From contig NC_053037.3 in NCBI RefSeq assembly GCF_002575655.3, positions 250,265,135 through 250,329,134 of the forward strand: a DNA stretch of 64,000 nt, given 5' to 3'. Below the pieces are notes generated by a model that did not search any database, had not been told where the DNA came from, and worked only from the letters and a program-made list of their open reading frames with translations. Source of the stretch: Aegilops tauschii subsp. strangulata. Its lineage: Eukaryota; Streptophyta; Magnoliopsida; Poales; Poaceae. Position numbers and translations under genes: made by a program. This document shows, piece after piece, positions 1 through 11,099 of this stretch. Every line of letters begins with the position of its first letter. The stretch's first letter is position 1.

Positions 1-415
1 TGTTGCGTCCAGTTCTTGGATACTTGCTCCTATCATATGTTTGGTTGCAACAATGTCACTTCTTCACATATGCCATGTCCCATTACTTGTCACATGATTG
101 ACTTGATTGCCTCACACATCATGAACAATTGCTCCTTATATTGTGTCGAGTGCCATACTATCTTCACTACACCCTATGCACGTTATGCTTGGATTGTCTT
201 GCACTTGACCCATCTGTTTAGACACTTCACTTTATTTGGTGTGTGAATGATTCCTATGCCTACCATAGACCTTTCATTGAGCGCTTTGCCCATGATTGCT
301 ATCACCATGAGGTAGATGCTTCTTCTCTTATCACACACATTTGCATCACTACCTCACATTTGCAAACTTGTCCCCATGATATCTTTGCTTGTGCTCAATT
401 CATATGCTTATATGC
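1..415 (+). pseudogene. D1 internal region, 3' part of gag-extension reading frame (broken)
   Basis: This is the left flank of element E1. Two overlapping reading frames (16-246, and 243 onward) encode His-, Cys- and Met-rich protein without RT, protease or integrase motifs. Composition and style match the C-terminal extension of the long D2 frame at 55598-59194. The change of frame near 243 indicates a frameshift. The same element resumes at 26922 after E1, with the imperfect duplication tatgc (411-415) / catgc (26922-26926), and continues to the D1 polypurine tract and 3' LTR. Its 5' LTR and gag lie left of the window. Assignment to family D rests on composition and on the 3' continuation, not on an alignment. 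Confidence 0.5.
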
Positions 416-1333
416 TGATGAGGACATCAATACAATTGTTACACCCACAGCCCCTACTGTTACATATAATGGACCAATTACTAGAGCTCGCGCACGCCAA
501 TTAAATTATCAGGTACTTTCGTTTCTTGGTAATGATTCTAATGTTCATGAGAATATGATGCTGCCTAAATTGGATACATTTGTTTTGCTTACAAATGAAG
601 GGCCTAGCTTGGAGAAGGATGAACATTGGAGCAAGAACAAGCATGGAGTTGATGGCATGCGCAAGGGGAACAAGAACGGACTTACAAGTGATGATTTTAG
701 GACTTTGAAGCCACCATAAGGAGTGAATGAAGCCTTGGACGAAATATATAAGATGCCACTTCATAAATTTCGTCCAGAGGCTATTCTAGGTGCTGCGTCA
801 CCTTATTATTGGGCCAGGCCCATGTAATTTCGAAATACATAAGTGTAGGCTGTTTTTAGAGTCCGTATGTGTGGGGAAACAAGAGATAGGGTTGGTTTCG
901 GACCCCTTCCCCAAGGGCCACGAAATTCCCCCCCTCTTCCTCCATATATACAGCCCTTAGGGCACCGTTTAGACTTCGGGTTTTGTTTAGATTAAAAGTT
1001 CGCCATAGCTGCAACTTCGCGTACTTCGTTTGTGTTCAACGACCACACAAAGGCGTCACAGAACTCCACCTTGATCAATAAAGCTTTCCTCTTATATTCG
1101 CAATATCCAGATTGCAATCTTAGTTTCTTGCTTGTTCTTCATTTGCCTGCAGGAAACAGACCTTCGTGGTCAGGTTGATCGTGCTCCGGCGTGGTCAATA
1201 ACCTCTCGGAGTTGGATTAGCGATTGCTAAGGCGCGACGTCCTCGCACGTTCGTAGTCGGATCGTCAAAGTCGACTTCCTCCAAAACGATAGCCACCATC
1301 TCATCGAAAGACGGGACACCTTTGCCTCTATCA
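416..1333 (+). repeat. 5' LTR of chimeric element E1 (LTR-A type)
   Basis: The 918-bp LTR begins TGATGAGGACATCAATAC and ends CTCTATCA. It is followed by a tRNA-iMet-like primer site. It shares subtype markers with 26118-26921 (gttgatggcatgcgcaagg, ctttcctcttatattcgc, cctccaaaacgatagccacc), so those two are the outer LTRs of one insertion. The first 300 bp stay open in the frame that encodes the C-terminal tail of the family A polyprotein, stopping at 717-719. Confidence 0.9.
944..1082 (+). promoter_or_regulatory. LTR-A promoter and poly(A) signal (E1 5' LTR)
   Basis: A TATA element (atatata, 944-950) lies 135 bp upstream of an AATAAA signal (1077-1082, in gatcaataaagctttc). This spacing places U3 before about 975 and R between the two. 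The same pair recurs in every full LTR-A of the window. Transcription start and cleavage sites are inferred. Confidence 0.7.
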
Positions 1334-1335
1334 AG

Positions 1336-1344
1336 TGGTATCAG
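1336..1344 (+). other. Primer binding site of E1
   Basis: TGGTATCAG starts two bases after the LTR end and matches the start of the initiator-Met tRNA primer site (TGGTATCAGAGC in many plant elements). Only nine bases match; the following tttt departs from the consensus. Confidence 0.75.
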
Positions 1345-2713
1345 TTTTCAGGTTGCTCGGTGAGAATTTCCAGTTTCCCCTAGATTAGATTTATTTTCTT
1401 ACCTATTGTCCAAGAAAAAGCCACAAAATAGTTAGATCTATACATCCTTTTATCCAAGCCAGTCTGAGCCTTTGCAATTTTCTTTTCATTGTTTGCATTA
1501 TTGAATTTGCATCGTCGTGTCGAGTTGCTGGTCTTAGGGTCTAGTTCGTTTAGAGTTTCGAGTTCTGTTCACATTAGTCACGTCGCCGCTGCATCGTTAT
1601 CCCTTCCGCTGTCCGCCATATTTCATTGTCACAATCATAGTTGAGGTCATTCACATCTTCGCTTGATCCAATCTGCATCTTATCTAGTTTGTCTTAGAAA
1701 GAGGGAGAGAAAAAAAGACAGAGAAAAAAAAGAGAGAAAAAAAGAAAAAGAAGTCAGAGAAAAAAAAGAGAGAAAGAAAAAGAAAAAAAAAGTGTGAGGA
1801 AAAAAAAGAGAGAAGAAAAAAAAACAAAATTCGGATCTATCTAGACTCAATCTCGTAGTTGAATTCGGATTGGAATCTGTTTTGTGCACTGTTCAGTAAA
1901 ACAGGCATAACTTCCTCATACGAAGTCCGTTTTGGCTCCGTGAGTACTCAAATGAAAGCTAGCGACGAGCCGCATCTAAATAGTTGTAGAGACATGTTCA
2001 ATATTTGACACCTCAAAATCGTCTTCTAAATAGGTCTTTTTGCCCTCCGAAGTTCGCGGACACAGCTTATTCCAGTTTTTCAAGCCAATTTCAGAATTCT
2101 TTGACTCATCATATCAACTCGGAATTGAGTGATTCTTTTTGCATTGGAAAGCTTGAGTTAGTAGCATTCTTTGAAAAAATTTACCAGAAAATTGGCTCAA
2201 ACTTTTCAAGAGGAAAGTTGGAGAGAGAGTTGTTGTATATCCTGCTTGATAGTTGTTTTTCATCATTATCTTTACTGCCGTTGTGATCTTCACTTATATC
2301 TTGCTGTCCAGAGCTACTTAGTATCCTTCATTGATGCTAGTTGTGCTACGCCGTGACCTCATTAGTGTTCTAGGCTCGCGTCTCTAGTCCGGTCTAGCCT
2401 AGGACTAGCACAGTACCGTCGTTGAGCGTTTATTCAACATTGCATCTCTGAATTGATTATTGCTAATATTTTGCTACCATATATAGCCAACCCAGCTCCA
2501 CATATTTCTGTACCGTGTATACGTACGTTCCCCTAGCAATCGCTTTACACAACCTTCAGAGTTATTTGACACCGCTGGTTGCCTGTCACTACCTGCTGCT
2601 TGGTAAGAACTTGTAAGATATTGATATTTGCTTTACTGTGAGCACTTTACAACCACATCCTAGTAGTTCATAGGAACATTATTCTCAAATTTTGTTTCTT
2701 GTTTCTACTAATC
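1345..2713 (+). other. C-type untranslated leader of E1
   Basis: The noncoding leader lies between primer site and gag. It contains a purine-rich stretch (about 1697-1828, g/a runs), then a region close to the C2 leader at 40200-41080, including the conserved hairpin block at 2370-2402. Short open frames here are low-complexity or unsupported. The leader is C type although the LTR in front is A type, one sign that E1 is a recombinant. Confidence 0.75.
2370..2402 (+). promoter_or_regulatory. Conserved leader hairpin (candidate packaging/dimerisation signal), E1 copy
   Basis: Inverted repeat CTAGGCT (2370-2376) / AGCCTAG (2396-2402) with a 19-nt loop. The same perfect arms occur in the leaders of A1b, A2, A3, A4, C1 and C2. 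Function is inferred from position and conservation between otherwise divergent leaders. Confidence 0.5.
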
Positions 2714-4240
2714 ATGACAGGTTCCGGAGATAGACGTTCTTGGACGACGGACACATCTTCACCATCACGAGAATTGGGACAACACACACAAGTACATGGT
2801 CAGGTTATCTCTTTACCGTCATTTGAGGGTAGATTTAATCCTGCTATTTATCTAGCTTGGGAGCTTGAAGTAGAACAAGTTTTTAGTCACCATGACTTTT
2901 CTGAACTTGAGCGAGTACGAGCTGCCACTAGAGCATTTACTGGTTTTGCTTCTGTTTGGTGGAGTGTGCATTGTAAGAAAAACATTGATGACCAACCCAC
3001 AACTTGGAAAGATTTGCAAGCTGTAATGAGACAACAATTTTTTCCTCCTTACTATCGTCGTGAATTGGTTCGCAAATTGGAACAATTAAAACAAGGCAGT
3101 AACACTGTTCATGCTTACTACCAAGAGTTCAAATCTTATATGCATCATTGTGACATAGAAGAATCTGTGGATGATACAATGAATAGATTTTTTGGTGGTT
3201 TGAACCATGATATTCAGGCACGATTTCAGTATATTCCTCGTTGCATTACTGGTATGTATGTTCGTGCTTGTACCTTTGAGAGACAGTTACAGGAGGATGC
3301 ATTGGGTGACTACAACAACTACTATTCTAGTTCATGCTCACCACCACCGCTTGGTTCCTCCACCGTTGCACCTACTAGAGCAGCCACACCTCAGATTGTG
3401 AGCGCAACATCATCTCAAGAGTATGGTACATTGCCATCATCCGTACCTACATCAGCTACATCTTTGCGACAAGGTAACTGTAAAGGTATTGATGATATAA
3501 CTTCACATGAGAATGATGCATGCCTAGTTAACTTGAATACATCATGTGTTGAGTTACCTGTTGATTTGAGCGCATCACCTATTTTAGAGAATCATGTTAC
3601 TGTCATGAATGCGTCATGTGATCAAACAACTGAAATACCAACAATTTTGAGTGCACCCAATGAATTAACTGTTGATGCAAAAGAACCAATGTTTAATCAT
3701 TTTGATATGACCTCTAATCTTGGTGATGATTCTGTGTCAAATGACTTATTGCATGTTTACTTATTTAAGCATGTTGTAGCATGTAAATTTGATGCAAGTA
3801 AGGTTTATTCACCAATGTTGCAATGGTTTAATGATGAATATTGTCAATCTTTTTATGTGAATAAGAGCTTCACTTATATGTGCAAACTGAGTTGCAATAC
3901 TTTCATGCCTTCTACTTCTTGTGATAATATTTTGGCTTTATATTTTATTAACTATGAAAGTTACTCATGTATACATGTGTCATATGTGCAAAATCCACGG
4001 GAAGTAAAAATGGATGACATATACATATACAACATGTACACCTTGTCTCTTTTGTTAGCCACATTTCAGATTAAGCAACGCCGAGGACGGCTTTATTTTC
4101 AAGAAGGGGAGGATGATGAGGACATGACTACCTTGGATACGACCCACCACCACCACCACTTGTTAGTAGTCTATAGGATCATATTTTTGTGTGTTTCTAT
4201 TACTGCTAACCATGCCAGGATCACAAGCCGACGAGATTGA
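2714..4240 (+). CDS. Gag-like protein of gag-only family C (E1 copy, runs into LTR-C fragment)
   Basis: An open frame of about 508 codons from the ATG at 2714. Residues of roughly 35-210 form a plant retrotransposon Gag core: SLPSFEGRFNPAIYLAWELE, then VWWSVHC, PPYYRRELVRKLEQLKQGS and FFGGLNHDIQ. There is no CCHC zinc knuckle and no protease, RT or integrase. A Ser/Thr/Pro linker leads to a Cys- and Asn-rich extension (about residues 325-450) that is almost identical to that of C2 at 42130-42420, although the Gag cores differ strongly. The frame continues through the polypurine tract into 30 bp of LTR-C and then into unrelated leader, so the last ~35 residues, including a His run, are not native. 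Role inferred: particle protein of a non-autonomous element. Confidence 0.75.
   Translation: MTGSGDRRSWTTDTSSPSRELGQHTQVHGQVISLPSFEGRFNPAIYLAWELEVEQVFSHHDFSELERVRAATRAFTGFASVWWSVHCKKNIDDQPTTWKDLQAVMRQQFFPPYYRRELVRKLEQLKQGSNTVHAYYQEFKSYMHHCDIEESVDDTMNRFFGGLNHDIQARFQYIPRCITGMYVRACTFERQLQEDALGDYNNYYSSSCSPPPLGSSTVAPTRAATPQIVSATSSQEYGTLPSSVPTSATSLRQGNCKGIDDITSHENDACLVNLNTSCVELPVDLSASPILENHVTVMNASCDQTTEIPTILSAPNELTVDAKEPMFNHFDMTSNLGDDSVSNDLLHVYLFKHVVACKFDASKVYSPMLQWFNDEYCQSFYVNKSFTYMCKLSCNTFMPSTSCDNILALYFINYESYSCIHVSYVQNPREVKMDDIYIYNMYTLSLLLATFQIKQRRGRLYFQEGEDDEDMTTLDTTHHHHHLLVVYRIIFLCVSITANHARITSRRD
4114..4143 (+). repeat. First 30 bp of an LTR-C, truncated
   Basis: Directly after the polypurine tract aagaaggggagga, 30 bp match the start of LTR-C (TGATGAGGACATGACTACC, then ttggatacgac as in C1). 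The sequence then switches to the family A leader just upstream of gag (caccaccaccac...). The join uses a short cca/cac-rich match and is a recombination breakpoint. Confidence 0.8.
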
Positions 4241-6839
4241 CTGGGAGAACTTAACGAACAAGGAGCTTCATGATAAGTTTCAGCAAATGATGACAGAACA
4301 GGTGCAAGATGTGCTGAACAATTTTGAAGAGGCCATGGAGAAGACCACTGGCCTTGAGAAGACGTTCGAAACAAAGCTTGATAACAGATTTAATGAACTG
4401 CTTGCGCGTCTTCCACCACCGGTTGCACCTCTACAACAACAACAACAACAACAACGACTACCTCCACATCGGGAAACAGCCCTCCGCCGAGCGAGCCGTG
4501 TCCCTCTTCAGCCTGGCCAAACTGCTGGTGCTGCTGTTGATACTTCTGTGGCTCCTGCTACTGATGTGGAGGAGGATGATTATGCGGGAGATTACGAGGA
4601 TGAGGTTGATCAAAATCAGAACTACGTGCAACCACCAGCACCACAACCACCAGGTCGTCCACATGCAAATAATGGCAATGTTAGGGCTCCCCCTCAGGTA
4701 CGAGATCATGACCATCTCCCTAAACTGAAATTGAATATTCCACCATTTGAGGGTAGATATGTTCCTGATATATATCTTACTTGGGAGTTAGAAACTGAAC
4801 AACGATTTACATGTTTACAATATCCTGAGGAGAGACGTGTTCCTGCTGTTGTTTGTGCTTTCACTAGCTTTGCATGTGTTTGGTGGTCTGAACATTGTAG
4901 ATTATATCCTGTTCCCGCTACTTGGGCTGCTTTGAAAACTGCTATGCGTACTCGTTGGGTTCCACCATATTATCAACGTGAATTACTTCAAAAATTGCAA
5001 CTCTTAAGACAAGGAAAAAATTATGTAGAAGAATATTATCAGGAATTACAAACTGGCTTGATTAGATGTGGTATTGTTGAGGAGAATGAAGCTATGCTTG
5101 CACGTTTTATGGGTGGATTAAATAGAGAGATTCAGACCATTCTAGAGTATAAGGATTATAATAATATCACTCGTTTATTCCATCTTGCTTGTAAAGCTGA
5201 GCGTGAAGTGCAGGATCGACAGGCATTGGCGCGAACTAACTTTTCTGCAGGTCGACCATCATCATGGACACCACATGCATCATCTACTTCCACTGCACCA
5301 TCACCTCCTTCAGGTGCCACCTCCAACCGTGATACAATAAAGCAGGCACAACCACCACTATATGCCAAGAGCACACCTGCCGGGCCTACACAGAGCTCTT
5401 CTTCTTCCATGGCGTCAACAGGGCACACAAGTGATATTATTTGTCGTCGTTGTCAGGGAAGAGGACATTTTGCGAGAGAATGCAAATCTCAGCGTGTGAT
5501 GATTGCTACTGAGGATGCTGGGTATGACTCCGCTACTGACTGTGATGAGGAGACTTTGGCTCTTATTACACATGAAGAACACGGTGGAGATGATTCTGAT
5601 CATGAGACGCAATACATGGCTGCTGAAGATGCTGACAGGTATGAATGTTTAGTTGCTCAACGTGTTTTGAGTGTGCAGGTTACACAAGCTGAGCAAAATC
5701 AGAGGCATAATTTGTTCCATACAAAGGGAGTTGTGAAGGAACGTTCTATTCGCGTCATCATAGATGGAGGGAGCTGCAACAACTTGGCTAGCATGGAGAT
5801 GGTGGAGAAGCTATCTCTTACCACAAGACCACATCCACATCCTTACTACATCCAATGGTTCAACAACAGCGGCAAGGTTAAGGTAACACGTACTGTTCGT
5901 GTGCATTTTAGTATCTCTACATATGCTGATTATGTTGATTGTGATGTGGTACCTATGCAAGCATGTTCCTTATTACTTGGTAGACCATGGCAATTTGATA
6001 AAAATTCTGTACACCATGGTAGAAACAATCAGTATACTCTCGTTCATAAGGATAAAAATATTACTTTGCTTCCTATGACTCCTGATTCCATTTTGAAAGA
6101 TGATATTAATAGAGCTAATAAAGCAAAACAGGAGAAAAATAAGAGTGAAAATCAGATTGTGGCAAAAGAATTTGAGCAACAAATGAAGCCTAATAATAAA
6201 CCATCTAGTGTTGTTTCTGAAATTAAATTGAAAAGTGCGTGTTTACATGCCACCAAATCTGATATTGATGAGCTAGATTTTAGCAAATCTGTTTGCTATG
6301 CTTTTGTGTGCAAAGAGGCATTATTTTCATTGAAGGACGTACCTTCCTCTTTGCCCCTGCTGTCACTAACATTTTGCAGGAGTTCGCTGACGTCTTCCCA
6401 CAAGACGTGCCACCGGGATTACCACCTATTCGAGGGATTGAGCATCAAATTGACTTAATTCCCGGTGCATCGCTACCCAACCGTGCACCATACCGTACCA
6501 ATCCAGAGGAGACGAAGGAGATTATGCGTCAAGTACAGGAGCTGCTCGACAAAGGTTATATACGTGAATCTCTTAGTCCTTGTGCTGTTCCTATTATACT
6601 AGTGCCTAAAAAGGATGGTACGTCGCGTATGTGTGTTGATTGTAGAGGCATTAATAATATTACTATTCGTTATCGTCATCCTATTCCTAGGCTAGATGAT
6701 ATGCTTGAAGAATTGAGTGGCTCTACAATATTCTCCAAAGTTGATTTGCGTAGTGGATACCATCAAAATCGTATGAAATTGGGAGATGAATGGAAAACAG
6801 CATTTAAAACTAAGTTTGGTTTATATGAGTCATGCCTTT
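4144..6839 (+). pseudogene. gag-pol: A1: family A gag-protease-RT, truncated in RT
   Basis: The frame starts at ATG 4212. Gag core: [49 protein letters not shown]. The zinc knuckle [14 protein letters not shown] (about residues 413-426) has C-x2-C-x4-H-x4-C spacing. Protease shows [10 protein letters not shown] near residue 517. RT begins around 6480 with [18 protein letters not shown] and [13 protein letters not shown], where the last Ile is Asn. One base is missing near 6355, shifting the frame between protease and RT. At 6830-6839 seven bases are lost and RT stops before its YFDD box because an LTR-A (A1b) begins at 6840. RNase H and integrase are absent. Its own 5' LTR and most of its leader are replaced by the C-type sequence in front. 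Confidence 0.9.
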
Positions 6840-6869
6840 TGATGAGGACATCAATACCATTGTTACACC

Positions 6870-9039
6870 TGTAGGGGAACGCAGCAGAAAACAAAAAATT
6901 TCCGACCTACGCACCAGCCCAGGACCACTATGGAGACTGCATACATGGTTTGATCTTTTTCGTTACCGACTCGTAGCGCAGCGGGAAGTAGAGTCGATGA
7001 CGATTGGCAGTGCAGATCCCCGCAGCTAGGATTTACAACCTCCCAACCGCGAGGATGTATACCCTCATCTGCTCCTCAGACAGCCCTCCGGGAGGCGGTC
7101 GAACAGCCCCCCGGACGGTGTCGCGGACAGCCCTTCGGGAGGACCTTCGAAACTCGAACGGTCACTCGGACAGCCCTTCGGGAGGACCTTCGAAACTCGG
7201 ACGGTCACACGGACAGCCCTTCGGGAGGCACTCACGAACTAAGACCGAAACTATGATCTCTCTACAGAGTTGCACACATACGGTGTCATCTATCCGGCAG
7301 GGCTTCGCCGTCCAGAACTAGTTCCTGCCGGAACCCAGACAGCCTTACGGCTCTACGAAACTCTTTTCGTGGGAGGGAGAGAAGAAGCCAGATAATGCAT
7401 GGCATGTGTATGAGAGCAAGGGATGAGTGTGGAGGGCTGCCCCTCCACCTCTATTTATAGGAAATCCCAAGGGGGTAGGGTAGTTTCACAAAAAACCCAA
7501 AATGCACATGAATGAAGTCCTTCCACAAGGACCTAGGAGTGAAACCAAGGAACTAGAGGGTCCCCAAGGGGGGATACCCCATGTGGTCGGCCACACCCCC
7601 ATGAGGGGCCCCAAAAATGGCTCCTATCCATCCATGTCATCCCCAAGATCTTTTGGAGCAAAGCCCCAAAAGGTGGCTTTCCATAAAGTAACCATAAAGC
7701 TGATTTTCACTATTCACGACGACATTTTTCAGCGTCTGATCGAACTGAAAATATTTATGTGGGCTAAGAACATTTCCAGTACCCACTAAAATGATTTTCA
7801 ACGCGTTCCGAAACAATTCCGGTTTTAGTGATTTTCATCTGCGAAACGCATCTAAAGTGGCTCCGGCAGCTCCGGAACATTTCCGGTTTTTATCTCAGAA
7901 AATTCCAAAAAGATTCCAGAATGATTCTGGCATCCTCCAAGAATTATCAGGCATGTGCCGAAACCAATTTGACTTAATGGTGTATCCCGAAACAACTTTT
8001 CGGTATCATCGAAACTTATCCGATGACCTCTCTCTGCGGTACGATTCCGTTGTCCGAAACTTTTCGGTGTCCGAAACTTTTTCGGTGATTTTCTCTCAGA
8101 CTCCCTGTCTAGTATTCAACAGATAGATGACCCTTAAGCGTGTGACCCTATAGGTTCGGTGAAGTATAGACATGACCCGGAACCCCTTCCGATCAATGAT
8201 CAACATCGGAGCCGTGGACACCCATATTGACCCCTATACCCACACGAATAAATATTCGAGTGAACCTCCAGTTGCCGTGTGCTATTCCTGTTGCTTCGCG
8301 ATATGTTACAAATACCCGAGGTGAGACATGTTGGCATTCCCGTGGATCAACAACTTGTCCACTATGCTAGTTACCTCGTTACCGGTATTGTTCTCTTTTC
8401 TCGTTATCGTGTTCCGGCATCCCCGTGATCAAATCACAAAGTGTCTGGCCAGACGATGATGGATACCGTAACACCGAGAGGGCCCAGAGATATCTCTCCA
8501 TCGTCGGAGGAGCAAATCCCAATCTTGAGCTATCAAGTTACTTGACACACTTTTCCATGAACCCGTAAGCCGCCGTAATAGCCACCCATTTACGGATGAC
8601 GTTTAACAAACCCCAAAGTTCATGAAGCAAGCATGAAGAAACTCGATACTCTCATGGTCTAAGGAATCATGCAAACGTTAACCATCTCTGTGTTATGTAC
8701 CAATAAACTTGTGACGAATGAATCTCATAGCATAACATCAATCCGGGTCGATTCAACACAAATGTTCTCTTAACATTGTGCCCTCAAGGTTGCTGACATA
8801 GACATGCCCATGATCAGGAAAACATAACCATCATGCAACACTTGAGCTAGTCTTAGAGGCCAGACTAGGAATACATTTTACCGTTTATTATTCCACACGT
8901 GCATATGAGTCTTCCTCCGAGCCTCGTGGTTATTGCAGACTCGAGAACCATAGCAGTTATAGCATGGAACATAAACATAATTATGAACTCGGAGATAAAT
9001 AATATCATTTATTATTGCCTCTAGGGCATATCTCCTACA
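6870..9039 (-). repeat. 3' LTR of K1
   Basis: 2170 bp, identical in every stretch compared to 14305-16474. A TATA motif on the minus strand (TATAAATAG, complement of 7451-7459) and a tandem array of a 43-bp unit (7124 onward) lie in it. Open frames of 95-111 codons here are duplicated in the other LTR with no recognisable product, and I do not call them genes. Confidence 0.9.
7124..7240. repeat. 43-bp tandem repeat in K1 LTR
   Basis: Units starting cggacagcccttcgggagg begin at 7124, 7167 and 7210 (43-bp period). A more degenerate copy lies upstream from about 7075. The core cagcccttcgggagg is partly self-complementary. The array is repeated in the other LTR from 14559. Confidence 0.8.
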
Positions 9040-9053
9040 GACTCCCACTTGCA
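9040..9053 (-). other. Polypurine tract of K1
   Basis: The complement reads tgcaagtgggagtc immediately before the minus-strand 3' LTR. This is the BARE-type tract that primes plus-strand DNA synthesis. Confidence 0.75.
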
Positions 9054-9399
9054 CTAGAGTCAATAATCTAGTTAATGCTAATGCACTTTACACCTGTGGC
9101 ACACCGGTGTAAATATGCTTCGCTTGTGGTATAGCCTGATGTCCAACGGATCTGACGACTTCAGTTCCGTGTGTATCTTTGCATGTCCTCGCGTTTTCAC
9201 GTTTTCACAAAATTCATATTTTGTGTGGACTTGGCTTTGTATGTATGTGAATCACAGGTCGAACCTGGATTCCTCAGACTGAGTTTTGGAGCAACTACCT
9301 GCAGTAGTGTCCCATTGTCAAAAGCCATCTTGGAACTATACTAAGTTCATGAATGAACTATATGATTCAACATCTTCTTTGTCGCTTCTAAAGCGTCAA

Positions 9400-10990
9400 C
9401 ATACTTAGCCCTTGTTATAGAATTTGCCACAGTAACTAGTTTGAACAAATTCCAACTAACTGTGCCACCACAATGTGTGTTACACAAAACCCTTAACTTA
9501 AATCGAAAATCGCACGGTGAAAAGATGAAGACTATCGATGTAACATTTTACAACGAACTCTTCATGATCTCCGCTTGCAAGAAAACATATCATCAGTACT
9601 TACTCTAGTACTCAATGACATCTTTCACTGTTGTCCCACGATCAGTACTTTGATCACTTTAGTATCCATACTCGCAACACCATGGGAGTATCGGACATAT
9701 CTGGTTGTTTTACATACCATGGAATACATGATTAATCCAAACACAAAAGTGTGTGGAATCTGCATCATGTATTTTACTCATCAGTGTTTTGGGACACCGA
9801 GTCTTGCAAAAACTCTTTCCATGTGACTTTGGCAAGAATCACTCCTTGGCGTTTTAAATGCTAAAAGGTTTTAGCATCTTGTCAATATGTATTCATTGCT
9901 TAGCCCCATTAGGTAAATCTATCTCCATAGATCATCATGCCTAATATTGAGGCTATTTAGCCTAAGCACTTCATCGAAAAACTATTTCAAATGAAGTCCT
10001 AATTTGTGTCAAGAAATTTATTTCCAATTACCAATGTGCCAAGCACATAAGGTTTTTAGAAATATAATTACGCTCCCACTTACTTTCTTGAATTACAAGC
10101 ATCTTCGTTACCCATTGATGAAGTCAAAACCCCTTTGACCATTTCATCAAAACCCGAAGATTCCAACTCCATTTTGCTCTCTTCTGTCCATTGCTGGAAC
10201 TCTGAAGTTTGCATACCTACTAGCATCCTCTGGATCGACAAATTACTTTGGACTGTATCATATACAAGTCCTAGCTTTCATTTCCATCAGATGGAAATCC
10301 TTTTATCATCCATGTTTCATATCTCATGATTGAAATATGTATTAATTGCTAGTTCAACCCGAACCGACTTTAAGCATCGCTACGATGAAAACAACCTCAT
10401 CGTAGTCAACTCTTGAACTTGTTATTCCAACAAGTCGAGCTTTATGGATAAAACATTTTATCCGTATCAGTTTTAAGTTCCATAAATATTCTTTAGACTC
10501 TAAGTCTTCCGAAAGGTGTATCAAGGTTTTAATCTTGAATCACTTATATGGAAACTAACTCGGGTTGTATTGGCATTTAGCCAATTCTGGAGTCAGGGCC
10601 CATCAACGCTTCCTTGTGTATCGTAGGTATAATGTTGTCTAACAACAATATCTCGTTTGCGCACCTGAGAGGTTTGCACGAGCCTTGCCTACGTGGTTCA
10701 GCTGCAAGTTCAACCGAAGTTCATACATTTTATTGTAGAGACTTCCGTATCAGTCGCGGTAGGAAACTCTGGAATTACTTCCAAGGTCTCTTTCCTTTGA
10801 TCTGATGACGTAGATACTGTTTATCTCGTCGAGTTGCACTATTCTCCCACTCACCTTTTTGAAAGAACCATTCTCTTTAAAAGCACACCGTTTCGCGGCA
10901 AAACTATTTGCCTCGGTATAGTGAGGGAGGAATACCCAACATTTTGGTATAACCTACAAAGTAGCACTTGTCTGATTTGGAATAGGTTTG
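9400..10990 (-). pseudogene. pol: Decayed Copia pol (integrase C-terminus, RT, RNase H) of K1
   Basis: No continuous frame, but three remnants can be read on the minus strand in the proper order. Near 10960-10850 a stretch resembling the end of Copia integrase (VLPRNGVLLKRMVLSKR, compare the family pattern of VARNGVFLEKEFLSK). Near 9760-9690 IPHTFVFGLIMYSM, matching the RT region before RNase H. Near 9470-9410 CGGTVSWNLFKLVTVANS followed by TRAKYVDALEATKKM, the Copia RNase H pattern in which the usual E-A-E-Y is now R-A-K-Y. Stops and frame changes separate them. No enzyme can be made from this copy. Confidence 0.75.
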
Positions 10991-11099
10991 TAACCTTTTA
11001 CACAAGCCCCATATTCCAAATGTTAAGAAAACATATAACATGGTTGGGCGTACCATACCATGGCTTCATTTCAACAGACCCGATGTAGCTCTTTTCAGT

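Noticed and set aside
1336..1344. tRNA-like sequence at primer sites
   Set aside because: Only the short primer complement is present; no cloverleaf or tRNA gene follows.
1680..1889. Phe/Ser- or Lys/Glu-rich frames in the purine-rich leader (also 40038-40269)
   Set aside because: Low-complexity g/a tract read in several frames; not kept as protein between copies.
7124..7240. CRISPR-like spaced repeats
   Set aside because: The units are contiguous 43-bp tandem copies within an LTR, with no unique spacers of equal length and no cas genes.
7502..8126. 95- and 111-codon frames repeated in both Copia LTRs
   Set aside because: Identity between the two reflects LTR identity; no domain, no position where BARE-type elements encode protein, and wrong strand.
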